A DNA stretch of 60,000 bases, taken from the NCBI RefSeq assembly GCF_030272615.1, contig NC_081414.1, positions 664,981,938 to 665,041,937 of the forward strand, read 5' to 3'. The DNA comes from Cryptomeria japonica. Its lineage: Eukaryota > Streptophyta > Pinopsida > Cupressales > Cupressaceae. This document shows, piece by piece, positions 22,215 through 33,189 of the stretch (the stretch's first letter is position 1; each line of letters opens with the position of its first letter). Position numbers and translations under genes: made by a program. Below the pieces are notes generated by a model, which had not been told where the DNA came from, ran no database searches, and saw only the letters and a program-made list of their open reading frames with translations.

Positions 22215-22805
22215 CCATAGGGGTCATATGGTGTCCTAAGGGGTCATATGGTCTCCTACAACCCCTTAGGACACTATTTGACCCCTTAGGACTCCATATG
22301 GTGTCGTTATGGGTTGTATGGTGTCCTAAGAGGTCATATAGCATTTTAAGACCCCTTAGGACACCATTTGGTGTCATTATGGGTCGTATGGTGTGCTAAG
22401 GGGTCATATGGTGCCTTATGACCCCTCAAGACTCCATATGATCTCTTACCTATTGTTATGGGTCATATGGTGTCCTAAGGAGTCATATGGTGTCCTATGA
22501 CCCCTTAGGACACATGAATGGATCCCTAAGAATACCATATGACATGAAAAAACATAAATTGGTGTCCTCCAAGTTCAGGTTCTCCTACGACCCCTTAAGA
22601 CACCATCTGACCCCTTAAGAATCCGTATGGTGTCGTTATGGGTCGTATGGTGTCCTAAGAGGTCATATAGTGTTCTATAACCCCTTAGGACACCATTTGG
22701 TGTCATTATGGGTCGTATGGTGTGCTAAGAGGTCATATGGTGTCCTATGACCCCTTAGGACACATGCATGGATCCCTAGGATACCATATGACCCCTAAGA
22801 ATATC
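22215..22805. repeat. 20-bp quasi-palindromic satellite, block 1
   Basis: About 590 bp of GGTCATATGGTGTCCTAAGG-type units in both orientations, imperfect. Frames through it are by-products of the repeat. Confidence 0.85.
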
Positions 22806-23640
22806 ATTTTACCCTAGAGAGGGAGAGAGGGGGAGGAGGGGGAGGAGAGGGAGGGAATGGGAGAGAGATACACTTAACAGAGGAGGAGAGTGAGATAGAG
22901 AGATAGAGACTGAGAGGGAGAGATAAGAGATATATGTGAGAGAGAGAGAGGAGGTATAAAGAGATCTAAGACATGGATAGAGGGATTGGGAGAGAAAGAG
23001 AGACCTAAGAGTTGAAGGGAGGAAAGGTGAGAGATAGAGAGATTCTGAGTGAAAGGAAGGAAGGGATGGAAGGATATTACAAGAGACTAGAGAGAGAGGT
23101 GTGAAGAGAGGGAGAGAGGGAGAGAGTGAGAAAGAGAGGTAATGAGAAAGGGAGAGAGGGAGGGGGAGGGGAGAGGGAGAAAATGAGAGAGAGATACTTG
23201 AGAGAAGGATAGAGTGAGATAGAGAGAACAAGGATAAGAGGGAGAGACTTCAGAGATAAAGGTTGATAGCCAAAGACGTGATAGAGAGAAGAAGAAAGAC
23301 TTGAGAGAAAGAGAAATGGAGCGAGAGGGGGAGAGAGAAAGAGAGTTAGAGGGAAAGAAATAATTGACAAAGGAAGAGAAAGGGAAGGGGAGTGAGAGGG
23401 AGAGAATGAGATAGAGACACTTAAGAGAGGGGGAGAGAGTGAGAGATAGAGATATTTGAGAGAGGGAGAGAAAGAGGGATGGATGAAAGAGGGAAAGAGG
23501 GTGAGAGAGATGAGAAAGAGAAGGAGAGATACCCGAGAGGGAAGAAAGTAGAGAGGGAGATGCCTAAGAGACAAAAAGGTAGGGGTTAAGGAAGAGAGAG
23601 GAGGAATGTAGGGAAGAGATGAGAGAGATAATGCTAATAT
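22806..23640. repeat. GA-rich low-complexity tract
   Basis: About 830 bp of GAGAGG/GGGAGA polypurine on the plus strand. The long minus-strand frames (22809-23231, 23077-23694) are Ser/Leu/Pro translations of CT repeats and are not genes. A shorter tract follows the second array at 40196. Confidence 0.85.
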
Positions 23641-23919
23641 GAGCATGTTGATTACTGAAATTTGACTAAGTCTGAAATTTATAAGAATACTCAAAAAACT
23701 AGAATCTGTATTATAACTCTTAGAGATCTGAAACCACTCTCAAACATCCTGACAATATATACATAAAATATAACTAAAAGTATAAAAAAGATATATTTTA
23801 TCTTTTATCTTTCTTATACTTAAATGTTATATTTTATGGATATATCCTACTGAAAAACCTAATGGAATGCTAAATGAATTGCATTTTATTGACAGACAAA
23901 CATGTACATGGTTTACAAA
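23641..23919. other. AT-rich spacer
   Basis: Links the GA tract to the next mini-array. Nothing recognisable. Confidence 0.4.
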
Positions 23920-24085
23920 CTAAAACCGTGCATGAGGTTTCTAGTTTCTAAACTGCATACGCGGTTTTAGTTTTTAAACCACGTACGCAGTTAGTATGCT
24001 TTAAACCACGTACTCGATTAGTATGGTTTAAACCACATTCATGGTTTTAGTTTTTAAACCGTGTACACAATTAGGCTTTGGTTAG
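23920..24085. repeat. Mini-array of palindromic AAACC-GTACG-GGTTT units
   Basis: Five or six diverged units such as AAACCACGTACGCAGTT and AAACCGTGTACACAATT separated by TTAGT/TTTTAG. Each is roughly self-complementary around GTAC. Confidence 0.65.
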
Positions 24086-24215
24086 GCTCGAAAAAATGAG
24101 CCTAAACACGTATGGGGTTCTTTAAATTTGAAATACCCCATGTGCATTTTGGTGTTTTTCATGTTTTTTTTTTGGTGTGTCCACTTTTTTGACCACCATC
24201 TTTGTGCACTTACCC
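24086..24215 (+). repeat. AT-rich core remnant and end motif
   Basis: A short core ends GTCCACTTTTTTGACCACC then ATCTTTGTGCACTTACCC. The same ending occurs at 44116-44164 and, diverged, at 41444-41490 and 22150-22213. Confidence 0.6.
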
Positions 24216-24399
24216 ATTATTCTATCAATAAGCACATAATATCTCAACATCATAAAATGTTAACCATACATCATAGTCTCAAATCATAATATAAACAACA
24301 ACAATAACATCCATGCTTTCGAAGTGCACAACATGTAAATCAAATTAGAGTAACAAGGTATCTTGTACATTAAGCAAATACTACTCAAAGAAAGCAAAT
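24216..24399. other. No recognisable feature
   Basis: AT-rich, between the satellite-system end motif and the integrase remnant. Confidence 0.4.
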
Positions 24400-25560
24400 G
24401 AGGAAATTTATGGTTAATCATCTCGGCATCCTCCATGTAGCACTATCCTTAGAATAATTGTCCCACTAGACCTTATACTAAGTGAAATCGAGCTGCTACA
24501 TGGCTTCACACTATGTTGATCTAGGATTCAGATGGGATCCACTAGTACCACCCCTGGATCTTGTAACTGGATTTATTTCCAACACATCAAAGGATCCCAC
24601 ATATCTTGGTACCGACTTTGATGATTTCCAAAATGAGATAGACATCTTATGATGCTTGACCCTCAAAAGACTTTATCTCATGCAACAAACTGTCTGAAAG
24701 TCCTATTTCTATCAGCATAGCTTTTCTGTCTATCGACCACCTCTTTCAATCTTGTCCTAATCAACTTCATCTTCTCATCCACTTCTTTGAGCAAATCAAG
24801 ACCATTAATGATTATTTATTCCATTCTATCCCAATTAATGGGTGTACAACACTTTCAGCCATAGAGTGCCTCAAAAGGTTCCATCCCTAAAGATGCGTGA
24901 AAAGAGTTGTTATATGCAAACTCAACCAAAGGAAAATACTTCTCCCACTTGTATTGCTGATCTTCCACAACCTGATTAACCCTTTCTGTTTGGGCATCAA
25001 CTTGAAGATGATATGTTGAACTAAAGTTTAGTCTGGTTCCCTAAACTACATTGAATGTTGCCCAAAATCTAGATGTTATCCTGGTATTTTATCTGAAATA
25101 ATGATTTCTAGTAAACCATGCAATCAGAATATCTCTTGCACAAATTTCTTCGCAAGAGTCAATGATCCGTCCTTAATATTTCTAGATACAAAATGTGAAA
25201 CTTTTGTCAATTTGTTGATAATAACCAAAATGCTACCATGGTTTCTCTTGCTCATAGGTAACCCTTGGATAAAATTCATACTGATTACTTGCCACTTATA
25301 CTCAGGTATGATAGGTTGAAGTAAAAGTCCCACTAGATGAACATGCTTAGCTTTCACTTACTGGCATTCCAAACATGGTGCTACTTACTCAATCACCTCT
25401 TTCCTGAATTTAGGCCAGAAATACAAAATTCTTAATTCAACTACCATCTTTGTCACTTCCGAATGTTCTAAATAAGGTGTATTGTATACCTTATGCAATA
25501 TTAATTTCCTTAAGTTTTTGCCTCTAAGTGAGTACATCCTTCATTAACATTCCTAGTCAC
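24400..25560 (-). pseudogene. Decayed Ty3/chromovirus integrase
   Basis: Minus strand, 5' to 3': a zinc-finger remnant (near 25470-25370: H, YFWPKFRKEV, CLECQ), a linker of KAKHVHLVGLLLQP type, then the catalytic core. The first catalytic Asp in the M-D-F-IQGLP context is Asn here (codon 25274-25276). The second Asp is kept in IIISDK (near 25105), and the Glu lies in STYHLQVDAQTERVNQ (near 25000-24950). VEFAYN and the C-terminal region follow, with a chromodomain-like ending (EDAEMINHKFPHL) near 24460-24410. Stops and frameshifts are frequent. It would have inserted the cDNA of its element; no LTR of it is visible. Confidence 0.8.
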
Positions 25561-26065
25561 CATCAAGTCCTATCTCATATCTATCCATGATCCATAAAAT
25601 ATACTTTTAAAGCTTTCTTATCCTTTAAGTAATATTTCTCTTCCAATATATTCCACAATAATTGATATCTCAAGTTTAACTTTAAATTAACTATGGTAGA
25701 TAAATATTTTCTTGGTTTAAGAGAATCTATAATTCGACTCTCTTCAAATTCCAAATATTTCAATATTCCAACCAACTAACTCTATTTCAGCCCTTTGACT
25801 TTCAACAACCCACAAAGATTTTTGAGCTACTAGGCACACCTTTACCCAACAATTAATAAGTAAGAAAAAAAACAATTTTATGCTGAAAAATTATCATATG
25901 CAGCAGTGAAGAAAAAAAAATTAATAAATTTGACTTGTGTGCTCTTTTTACGAACCCTCGAACGAATCAACCTTTACACCCTGGATGTAGGAGATTCCCT
26001 ATTCATTGGTGTCATCATGAAGGGATTAAGAACAATTTTTCGGATAGGTGGTGGATGGTATTTGA
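25561..26065. other. No clear feature
   Basis: A minus frame at 25581-25775 could belong to the region upstream of the integrase, but it shows no RNase H motif. The rest to 26065 is AT-rich with a poly-A run. Confidence 0.35.
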
Positions 26066-26560
26066 TCAGCCTCCATGCATAATCATGAGGTACCCCAATA
26101 CTTTTTGAGAAAACTGTACTGTGAGTTTGTCCTTAATGAGATCTCAAACTATTTTGATTTTCTAGATTTCAAAGGTAGAGGTGGGGGTTCCTCACATGAT
26201 AGAGAGGATGCACGATGGGACCCAAATATCCCATTAAGACCCTTGGCTAGACCTATGGTGGAGCATGTTATTATTCCTTCCATTGTGAAGGAGAGTATTG
26301 AGGCCAAAACTCTAGACTCCATTAGCTCACTCACTCAGACCCTTATATAGTATGCTAGGCCTCTAGTAGAGGGTGATGTGAGTGATGATGGTGATTCTTC
26401 TAGGAATCGAGTTCCAGCTCATTTTTGTTGATCTTGTGGTTCTCTTTGCACTTATGATCCTAATAGTTCTAAGAATGCACGTGCACGAACAGAGTTTGCT
26501 ATAGAGAACATTATCATGACAGAATCCTTGCTGAACGAAACATTTAGCATTGATACCCAG

Positions 26561-26659
26561 GTGAATTTCATTACAAGTTCATTTCATTCTTTTTATTAAA
26601 TCTTATATATAAATTTGAGAATATATCTAAATTAGTTAATTATTATGATAAAAAATCAG
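26561..26659 (+). other. Intron 1 (99 bp)
   Basis: GTGAAT donor and AAATCAG acceptor between phase-0 exons. Confidence 0.55.
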
Positions 26660-26728
26660 GGTCAAAGTGTTCACAATACTAGCAACATTCCTGTAGTTGC
26701 CTTTTTCACGTCTTCGTCGACTCCACAA

Positions 26729-26821
26729 GTATACAATGAGTGAAGAAATATAATTATTATATGTAGATAGTTGAACCTCATGTGAATGATTTTCTAATTA
26801 CTCATTTTGGATGTCAAATAG
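26729..26821 (+). other. Intron 2 (93 bp)
   Basis: GTATAC donor and CAAATAG acceptor. Confidence 0.55.
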
Positions 26822-26884
26822 TTTGATGGTAAAGCTTCAACATCAACACCTCGCTTTGTATTTCATCGACAATCTTTCACCCAG

Positions 26885-26966
26885 GTAAACAATTTATCTT
26901 TAATGTTGTTATTAAATAATATAGATAGTTTTGGTGATTAATCAATATACATTGTTTAATTTTCAG
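26885..26966 (+). other. Intron 3 (82 bp)
   Basis: GTAAAC donor, T-rich tract and TTTTCAG acceptor. Confidence 0.65.
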
Positions 26967-27056
26967 ATGTTGACATCAAAGACAACTCCTGTTGTTCACG
27001 CGTCAATGGAGCATGGTGCTGCAGTACCAGTAGCAAGTTCAACTAATTTAACAGAA

Positions 27057-27175
27057 GTATGAGACATATTTGTAAATTGAGTAAATTTAGCATTACATTT
27101 GTTATCTTAATAATATGTTATTAAAAATTTTAATGACACTTGTATTTAGTTTAATTTATATTGTGATGCTTACAG
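27057..27175 (+). other. Intron 4 (119 bp)
   Basis: GTATGA donor and GCTTACAG acceptor. Confidence 0.65.
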
Positions 27176-27244
27176 GAGGGGCTTGTCACTCCAGATCGTG
27201 AACGTGCAACTATTGTGGATGAACATCATGATTATTTGTATGCG

Positions 27245-27322
27245 GTAAGTGACTATTCTATTATATGTCATTCTAAAATTCAATTTTTGTATATGCTAAC
27301 ATCATTATTTTCATTGTATCAG
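27245..27322 (+). other. Intron 5 (78 bp)
   Basis: GTAAGT donor (plant consensus) and GTATCAG acceptor. Confidence 0.7.
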
Positions 27323-27470
27323 GTGGAGTTACAAAAAAGTCTAGAGAGGAGGTCGAGTGGATGTACTCGAAAGACACCTGCATCATATACATCTGCATCC
27401 CCTAGACACGCAAAGATATCTCGTGATTTATTTCCTTCCCCTAGAGGGAAATGAATAGAATAGGGTCCTA

Positions 27471-27800
27471 TGTTGTATGCCTATATGGTAATTTTGAACA
27501 TATGTTTTGTATTACGAATATGTGACATTCTATATCCATATGGCTTTTGGCAAGCTCCTATTTGACTTTATTGGATACCATGTTGTATGCCTATATGGAA
27601 ATTTTGAACATATGTTTTATATTGTGAATATGTGACATTCTATGTCCATATGGCTTTTGGCAAGCCCCTATTTGAGTTTATTGGATATCATGTTGTATGC
27701 CTTTTATAGCAATTTTGAGCATATGTTTTTTTTTATGAATACGTGAAATTCTATGTCCATATGGCTTTTGGCAAGCCTATTTGTCTGTATTGGATATATT
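27471..27800 (+). repeat. Tandem triplication, 110-bp unit
   Basis: Units start at 27471, 27581 and 27691 with TGTTGTATGCC. Each contains TCCATATGGCTTTTGGCAAG. It lies 17 bp after the stop of the six-exon gene, so it would be in its 3' UTR. Confidence 0.85.
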
Positions 27801-28133
27801 TGATAGTTTTAACGATATACAATGTTGCATGGATTTGTAGCTTTTTGGTTTATAAAAATCATTTATCATGGTTATCCATAATTATAGTACAAATGATTAA
27901 ATGAATAATTGCACAAAGTTTGTTGTTACTTAAGCTTTGAACCTAAATATGTGTTTTTAATCAAAGAGACAAGCTTATGGAGATCAACACAAATTCAATA
28001 GTTATAGTCAAAATAAGACTATATAAAGGAAACATGGAAAGAACCAAAATTAGACAATGTAAGACACCATTGTACCAATACCCATTCTAAAAAAATTGCA
28101 TAGCCCATAAACTTCTATTCATCTAATGCATGC
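27801..28133. other. No recognisable feature
   Basis: AT-rich spacer between two tandem repeats. Confidence 0.4.
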
Positions 28134-29152
28134 ACTTAAGCGATTTCACTGCTAAGGTGTGGCCACAACGATCAGGCGAGTTGGAGAGAAAAAGAAGGCA
28201 TTCCTACCATAAACCCAGCCACCTCGACGCATACGAGTTGATGGTTCGGTGCCACGACGAGCGGATTAAAAGATGGAACATTGTGCAACTTTTCATTGAA
28301 CTCATCTGACACTTTTTGTTGCAACCGAGAAAGTGTCACCACGAGCAACTGGATCTGAGTCTACCAAAACTGAGAGAGGCTTTTTTAGAGTGCCATAACA
28401 CAACCCCATAGGATCAGACTGCTCGTTCTTATGATTAATGGGCACCGAAAAACATGATGTCGAATATTGACAACTTTGAGCAACTTGAGCACTTAGGAGA
28501 TTTCACTACCAGGGTGTGGCCCACAATGATCGAGTGAGTTGGAGAGAAAAAAGAAGGCATTTCTAGTGTAAACCCAACCACCCCAATGCATACAATCTAA
28601 CGATTCAGTGCCGCGATGAGCGGATTGAAAGATGGGGCATTGTGCAACTTTTCATTGAACTCATCTAACACTTTTTGTCACAAGCGAGAAAGCGTCGCCA
28701 CAAGAAATTGGATCTGAGCCTACCAAAACCAAGAGAGGTCTTTTTAGAGTGCCATAACATGACCCTATAGGATTAGACAACTCATTCTTATGATTAATGG
28801 GCACCAAGAAACGCAATGCCAAATATTGACAACTTTGAGGAACCTGAGCACTTAAGCGATTTTATTGCTAGGGTGTGGCCCGCAACGATCGGGCAAGTTG
28901 GAGAGCAAAAAGAAGGCATTCCTAGCATAAAACCAGCCACCTTGATGCATACGAGCTTATGGTTTGGTGTCGCGATGAGTGGATTGAAAGATGGGGCATT
29001 GTGCAACTTTTCATTGAACTCATCTGACACTTTTTGTCGCAATCGAGAAAGCATCGCCATGAGCAACTGGTTCCGAGTCTACCAAAACTGAGAGAGGCCT
29101 TTTTAGAGTGCCATAACATGACCCTATAGGATTAGATGACTCATTCTTATGA
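28134..29152. repeat. Tandem triplication, about 358-bp unit
   Basis: Units start at 28134, 28491 and 28850 (ACTTAAG/ACTTAGG then GATTT), spacing 357 and 359 bp. The third stops near 29160, where the transposase C-terminus begins. Shared words include CATTGTGCAACTTTTCATTG and GAGTGCCATAACA. The units carry short frames but none is conserved open in all three. Confidence 0.85.
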
Positions 29153-32100
29153 TTAACGGGTCTTTATCGTGTCTAGTATGGCCTCATGGTCAGACTCACG
29201 AACCTTCCATAGTTTCTTGTTTAGTGGTCTACCCCCATATCTGATCAAATGAACATTTGAAGCTACAACAAGGTTAGAATAATGAAGAATCTTCCTATGT
29301 GTCTCGAAGTCCTTGAACAACCACAAGTTAGACTTCTTCACTAGGTACCTTCTAAGCCATGTACCAATAACAACTACTGATCCCGTGGGGTACTCAATAT
29401 TTTCTCCATCTACCACAGGGCCATCCAATTTCTTTTTTGCGTCCACACAACAACACAGATAATAATCTATTCCTTCTTCATTGTCTTCAGCTGCAATAAC
29501 TGCATAAACATGCGCTGGAATGATAAAGTGAGAAGAATTTAGCAAACAACTAAGGTAAAATATTAAAGTAAAAAAAATTGCATGTGGATGATTTACCTGG
29601 TTGGACTAAATCTGACACATGGTCAAAGTCAACTGATGCTTCCATCTGTGTTAGTTGTAGTGCACTCGGAGGTCGATATGTATCAAGTGGGATTAGAGGC
29701 CTCATACACCATTCGTCCACCCACTCCTTTGACTCACACTCATTATAGGCACCATATCTACATGAAGAACAATAACATGCCATCTGTCACGTATGGATAG
29801 TCCATGAACTTGCATTAGAGCTTTTGAAAGAGTGTAGCTCACTTGATCCTATCAATGTACAACAATCTTCTAATTTTGCAATGTTAGTATCATCTACCAA
29901 CCAAAATAATCTGCAAACTAAAGACTTACCTTGATTACCTAGACCAATTGTACCATTGCACCATTGAACAATTGATTTTGCATCTTTCAAGTTTGCATTC
30001 CCTTTGCACTTTAACTCTTCTCGTGCTAAATCTCTTTTAATACATGCTCCTACACCATCATGCTCCCCTTTTCCATGCCAAGCCTCAGAGAAATTCCACA
30101 TATGTTGAATAGCAGTCAACTTATGCATCCTACTCAACCAATAAAACATCCAAGAGTTCTTAAATTACGATGCACAATTATCTAACCATATGATATGTTG
30201 ATAGAATTATATGCCTCGGCTAGCCAAATCATCATAGAATATCTGAAAACAACCTTGCTCAAACTCTGTAGAGTGTGAGCGATCATCACTGAAGTAAAAA
30301 TGATACTCCCTCAATATCTTCCTCTCCTCTTCAATACTATCATGTGCATGAATGAATGCTATATGCACAAATATATCAACTTGTGTGGAGTTGTAATATT
30401 GTGATTGCACCTCATTCTACGGTTTTAGTGTGTAGTTCTCTGCAAAGTCAACAATTGAAACAATTGTATGAAGTGGAAATGTGTCCTTGCATAAATTAAA
30501 TTGTGATTCCAACCAACGAGCTCAATGGTTATTCCTTGCATACTTATACACTATATTCTCATGAAAGATACCCATAAACAGATACACTAGAATCTTCTCA
30601 CTAACCAATTTCACACCTTTTTGCTTCTTTTCCATCTATTAGCATGTAGGCCACTGTCTTATATTTTCCAAATTCTACTAATTCATTACCAATTTCTTGT
30701 CCAATATCCATATGTTGACAAATTTTTAAATGTTGAAATCCACCAGAATCAACACATGTGCCATCAAAGAAACACTTATTGTAATATACTTGACCATCTA
30801 CTCTTTCACATAAGATGCTAGATATGAATTCCCTTGAAGATATTGGTGGACAATTTATGTTGCATTCCTGCAAAACATTGTTAGCATGCATATCTATACA
30901 TGTGTGTTGATAAACATCATAATGGTTAGAAAATTTAATATGTACTCTACAACAAGAAGTTGTGCGTGTGTGATTTATTTTGACATAAAAAGGCTTTACC
31001 ATTTGAAATAATCTTTGACTAATTTTAATTTGAGGATACATACGTTGAAACTTGGCAAAAAATTGTGCTTGAGTCATATCCAAAAAATGTTCCGGATGTG
31101 GATCATGGATTTTACTAACAATCTTCCTTCTTACAATATCTCTTTGATTTGGAGAGACCCTTATGTTATTCTTCCAAAAATCTTCAATTAGAGATCTCAA
31201 GGCTTCAACAATTGCTTTATCTTTCCATGGTAATCTACCGGAAAATGCCCATAACTCATTGTTATATGGATCATCCGCTCTTTGTCACCTTCCCATAGCT
31301 CTCATTAGAGTTTGTCTACTTATCTTCAATTGTTTACTTGTCTTTCTAAGGAGGCAATCTTTCTTAGTTTGAGTGCTTACAATTGTTGATGTAATGACAC
31401 GTCATGTGGCATTACTATCTTTTGTGTGTGAGTTAGAACCAATAGGATCATATGCATTCATCAGATTCTTCACAATAGATTTGTCGCTTGATTCAATCGA
31501 TGTTATTAGCCCAAGAATCTTCATTATGGGCCTAAATTTCAGATTTCTCATCATTTCAACAAATAGTTGAAATCTTCCTATCTCATTTAAAGGCTCAAAA
31601 AATATTTTCCATATCCGGTTAGCAGGTCTTTGACAAGTACGCTTTAGAATCTTGTCAACCATTGGTTTCAAAACATTAGCATCAATATCAATCAAATACT
31701 TAGGCTTTCTATGCAAAACTCTAGGAGGTGTTCTCAAAATTTGAGCTACCTCAAGATTAGGAATGTCAAAAACATTAGGGATAGGTGGCATACCTTCAAC
31801 CAGAGATGAAAATGATGGCATACCTTGAAATTGAGGTGTACAAGATGGTGTAGCTCCAATACTTGATGTCAGTCATGAAGTACTTGCAATGTCAAATGTC
31901 ATAGAGGGAGTGCATTCAATATGAGATGTTGTAGACACCAACGATGTGCCAATAAGAGATGGTGTTCCTTCAACTTGAGATGTAAGAGATGGGATGTCTT
32001 CAACTTGAATTGTGGTAGACATGCTCTCAACCTCGGGATTCAATTGTCTCATTGCACGAAGGTTTTGCATATGTTGCATTTGTGTGGCCAATTTTGTCTC

Positions 32101-32307
32101 TCTCTTAGATTGGATGGATATTTCATGTTCCTGTTCAATTGGAACCTCTTCAATTGGCACCTCTTCTTCTATGGTATTCAATTTCCTTTCTTCACAAAGT
32201 TGCTTCATTCCTTCTCTTTTTTTTGCATTCTTAGCTTCACGCTCTTCCGGTGTTACATTTTTTGGCCGTTTCCTTGGCATGATGATGATTTCTACATGTA
32301 CATGCAC
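29153..32307 (-). pseudogene. Decayed DDE-type transposase gene
   Basis: Read on the minus strand. An N-terminal basic part (PRKRPKNVTPEEREAKNAKK) and a Thr/Ser-rich linker lead into a folded region (HPEHFLDMTQAQF, CCRVHIKF). After a frameshift near 30600 comes the catalytic core: DFAENYT with Asp 30447-30449, NSTQVDIFVHIAF, LREYHFYFSDD, W-L-D-NCAS with Asp 30180-30182, and WHGKGEHDG with a candidate Glu 30063-30065 (spacings 89 and 39 residues). Next are a Cys-containing segment and a final exon after an 82-bp intron. In-frame stops occur at 31873, 31402, 31285, 30207, 30165 and 29787 among others. The core resembles plant transposase-like proteins with a DFAENY motif; I do not assign a superfamily. 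It would cut and rejoin transposon ends in the nucleus. It is dead here. Confidence 0.7.
29515..29596 (-). other. Intron in the transposase gene (82 bp)
   Basis: Minus-strand donor GTAAAT and acceptor ATTCCAG. Joining restores a continuous frame from DLVQP to AHVYAVIAAEDNEEG. Confidence 0.7.
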
Positions 32308-32929
32308 ATAAAAGAGAATAAAGTGAATTCATAAAGAGATTTCAAGAGGCATAAGGGGCAGTCCTAATGGATCTATGACTATCCTAATTATGTTAGGACA
32401 ATCCTAATGCATCTATGACTATCCTAATTATGCATATGTTAAAATGGATATATGAAATTGAAATTAATTCATGTATACCTTTTTTAAATTATTTCATAAG
32501 ATCTTAAAAAGGATGTATGAAATTGCAAATTTTGTTTCAAACCACTAAACAAATAATTTTATTATGCAACTTCCTTCAAATGCATTGTTAAATCTAATGT
32601 AAATCTAATAGGATTATAATCAATTTTGACTCACACTTTTATTCTAACATTTAAACAAAATAACACTTAATAAGTATTTTGAAATCTAAAAACAAGAAAA
32701 TATTACCTCAATTATTCAAATTTGATAAAAAAAACTATGTTCTTCCTCTTTGACATTGCTAAATGAAAAAAAAGGTGGTGGAGAGCTGATGGAATGTATA
32801 AAATAACCTTGCATAAAATGTCAACACCATGCAAAAAAGATTTTTTTGTCTAATCATGCGCAAAAATAAGGCAAAATGAGAGAACGTGGGCTTGGATCAC
32901 AGGTCAAGGGTCCCATATAACTATTTTTT
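32308..32929. other. Upstream region of the transposase gene; nothing specific
   Basis: AT-rich. It would contain the promoter and perhaps a transposon end; I saw no convincing terminal inverted repeat. Confidence 0.35.
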
Positions 32930-32996
32930 AGTGCAGCTCATTTGGCTAGCGCCAAATATGGTGCTAGCCATATTTGGTGCTAGCCAAATGACTTCC
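32930..32996. repeat. Palindromic TTTGG-GCTAGC-CCAAA mini-array
   Basis: Three linked inverted units: CATTTGGCTAGCGCCAAATA, TGGTGCTAGCCATA and TTTGGTGCTAGCCAAATGA. This is a further unit type close to the left side of the large satellite. Confidence 0.6.
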
Positions 32997-33189
32997 ATTG
33001 AAATTTTTAACCTTTGATAAATTTCTACTCTATACCCTATAATCTATACTCTATACCTTATAGTTTGATAGTCACAACCATAAAAATTAAACCATTTCAA
33101 ACCTATAACAAATACCCTAGATCGTATGACCAAATATGCTAAATACTCAACCCTATACAATAACCATAGACCCTATAACCCAATATGCT
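32997..33189. repeat. Short degenerate CTATACCCTATAA repeats
   Basis: Several diverged CTCTATACC/CCTATAAC units lead into the satellite. Low complexity, no gene. Confidence 0.5.

Larger units (their letters stand above)
26066..27454 (+). pseudogene. Six-exon gene remnant, all introns phase 0, unknown family
   Basis: Exons: 26066-26560 (5' end uncertain), 26660-26728, 26822-26884, 26967-27056, 27176-27244, 27323-27454, ending in TGA. All five introns (99, 93, 82, 119, 78 bp) have GT-AG ends. Every exon after the first is an exact multiple of three and stays open, so the frame passes intact through all junctions. Exon 1 has two stops (26348 and about 26429), so the gene is dead, or those stops lie in a non-coding part. 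The C-terminal part is hydrophilic and Ser/Thr/Arg-rich, ending SRDLFPSPRGK; exon 1 contains a Gly-rich GRGGGSSHDRED stretch. The conserved splicing shows it was a real gene. It converges with the transposase gene at 29153-32307 and may be a partner gene of the same transposon. Confidence 0.6.

Noticed and set aside
22809-23694. Minus-strand frames of 140 and 205 residues in the GA tract
   Set aside because: Low-complexity Ser/Leu/Pro translation of CT repeats.
32308-32929. Terminal inverted repeat pairing with 25.8-26.0 kb
   Set aside because: Read both ends for complementary runs; found only short AT matches.
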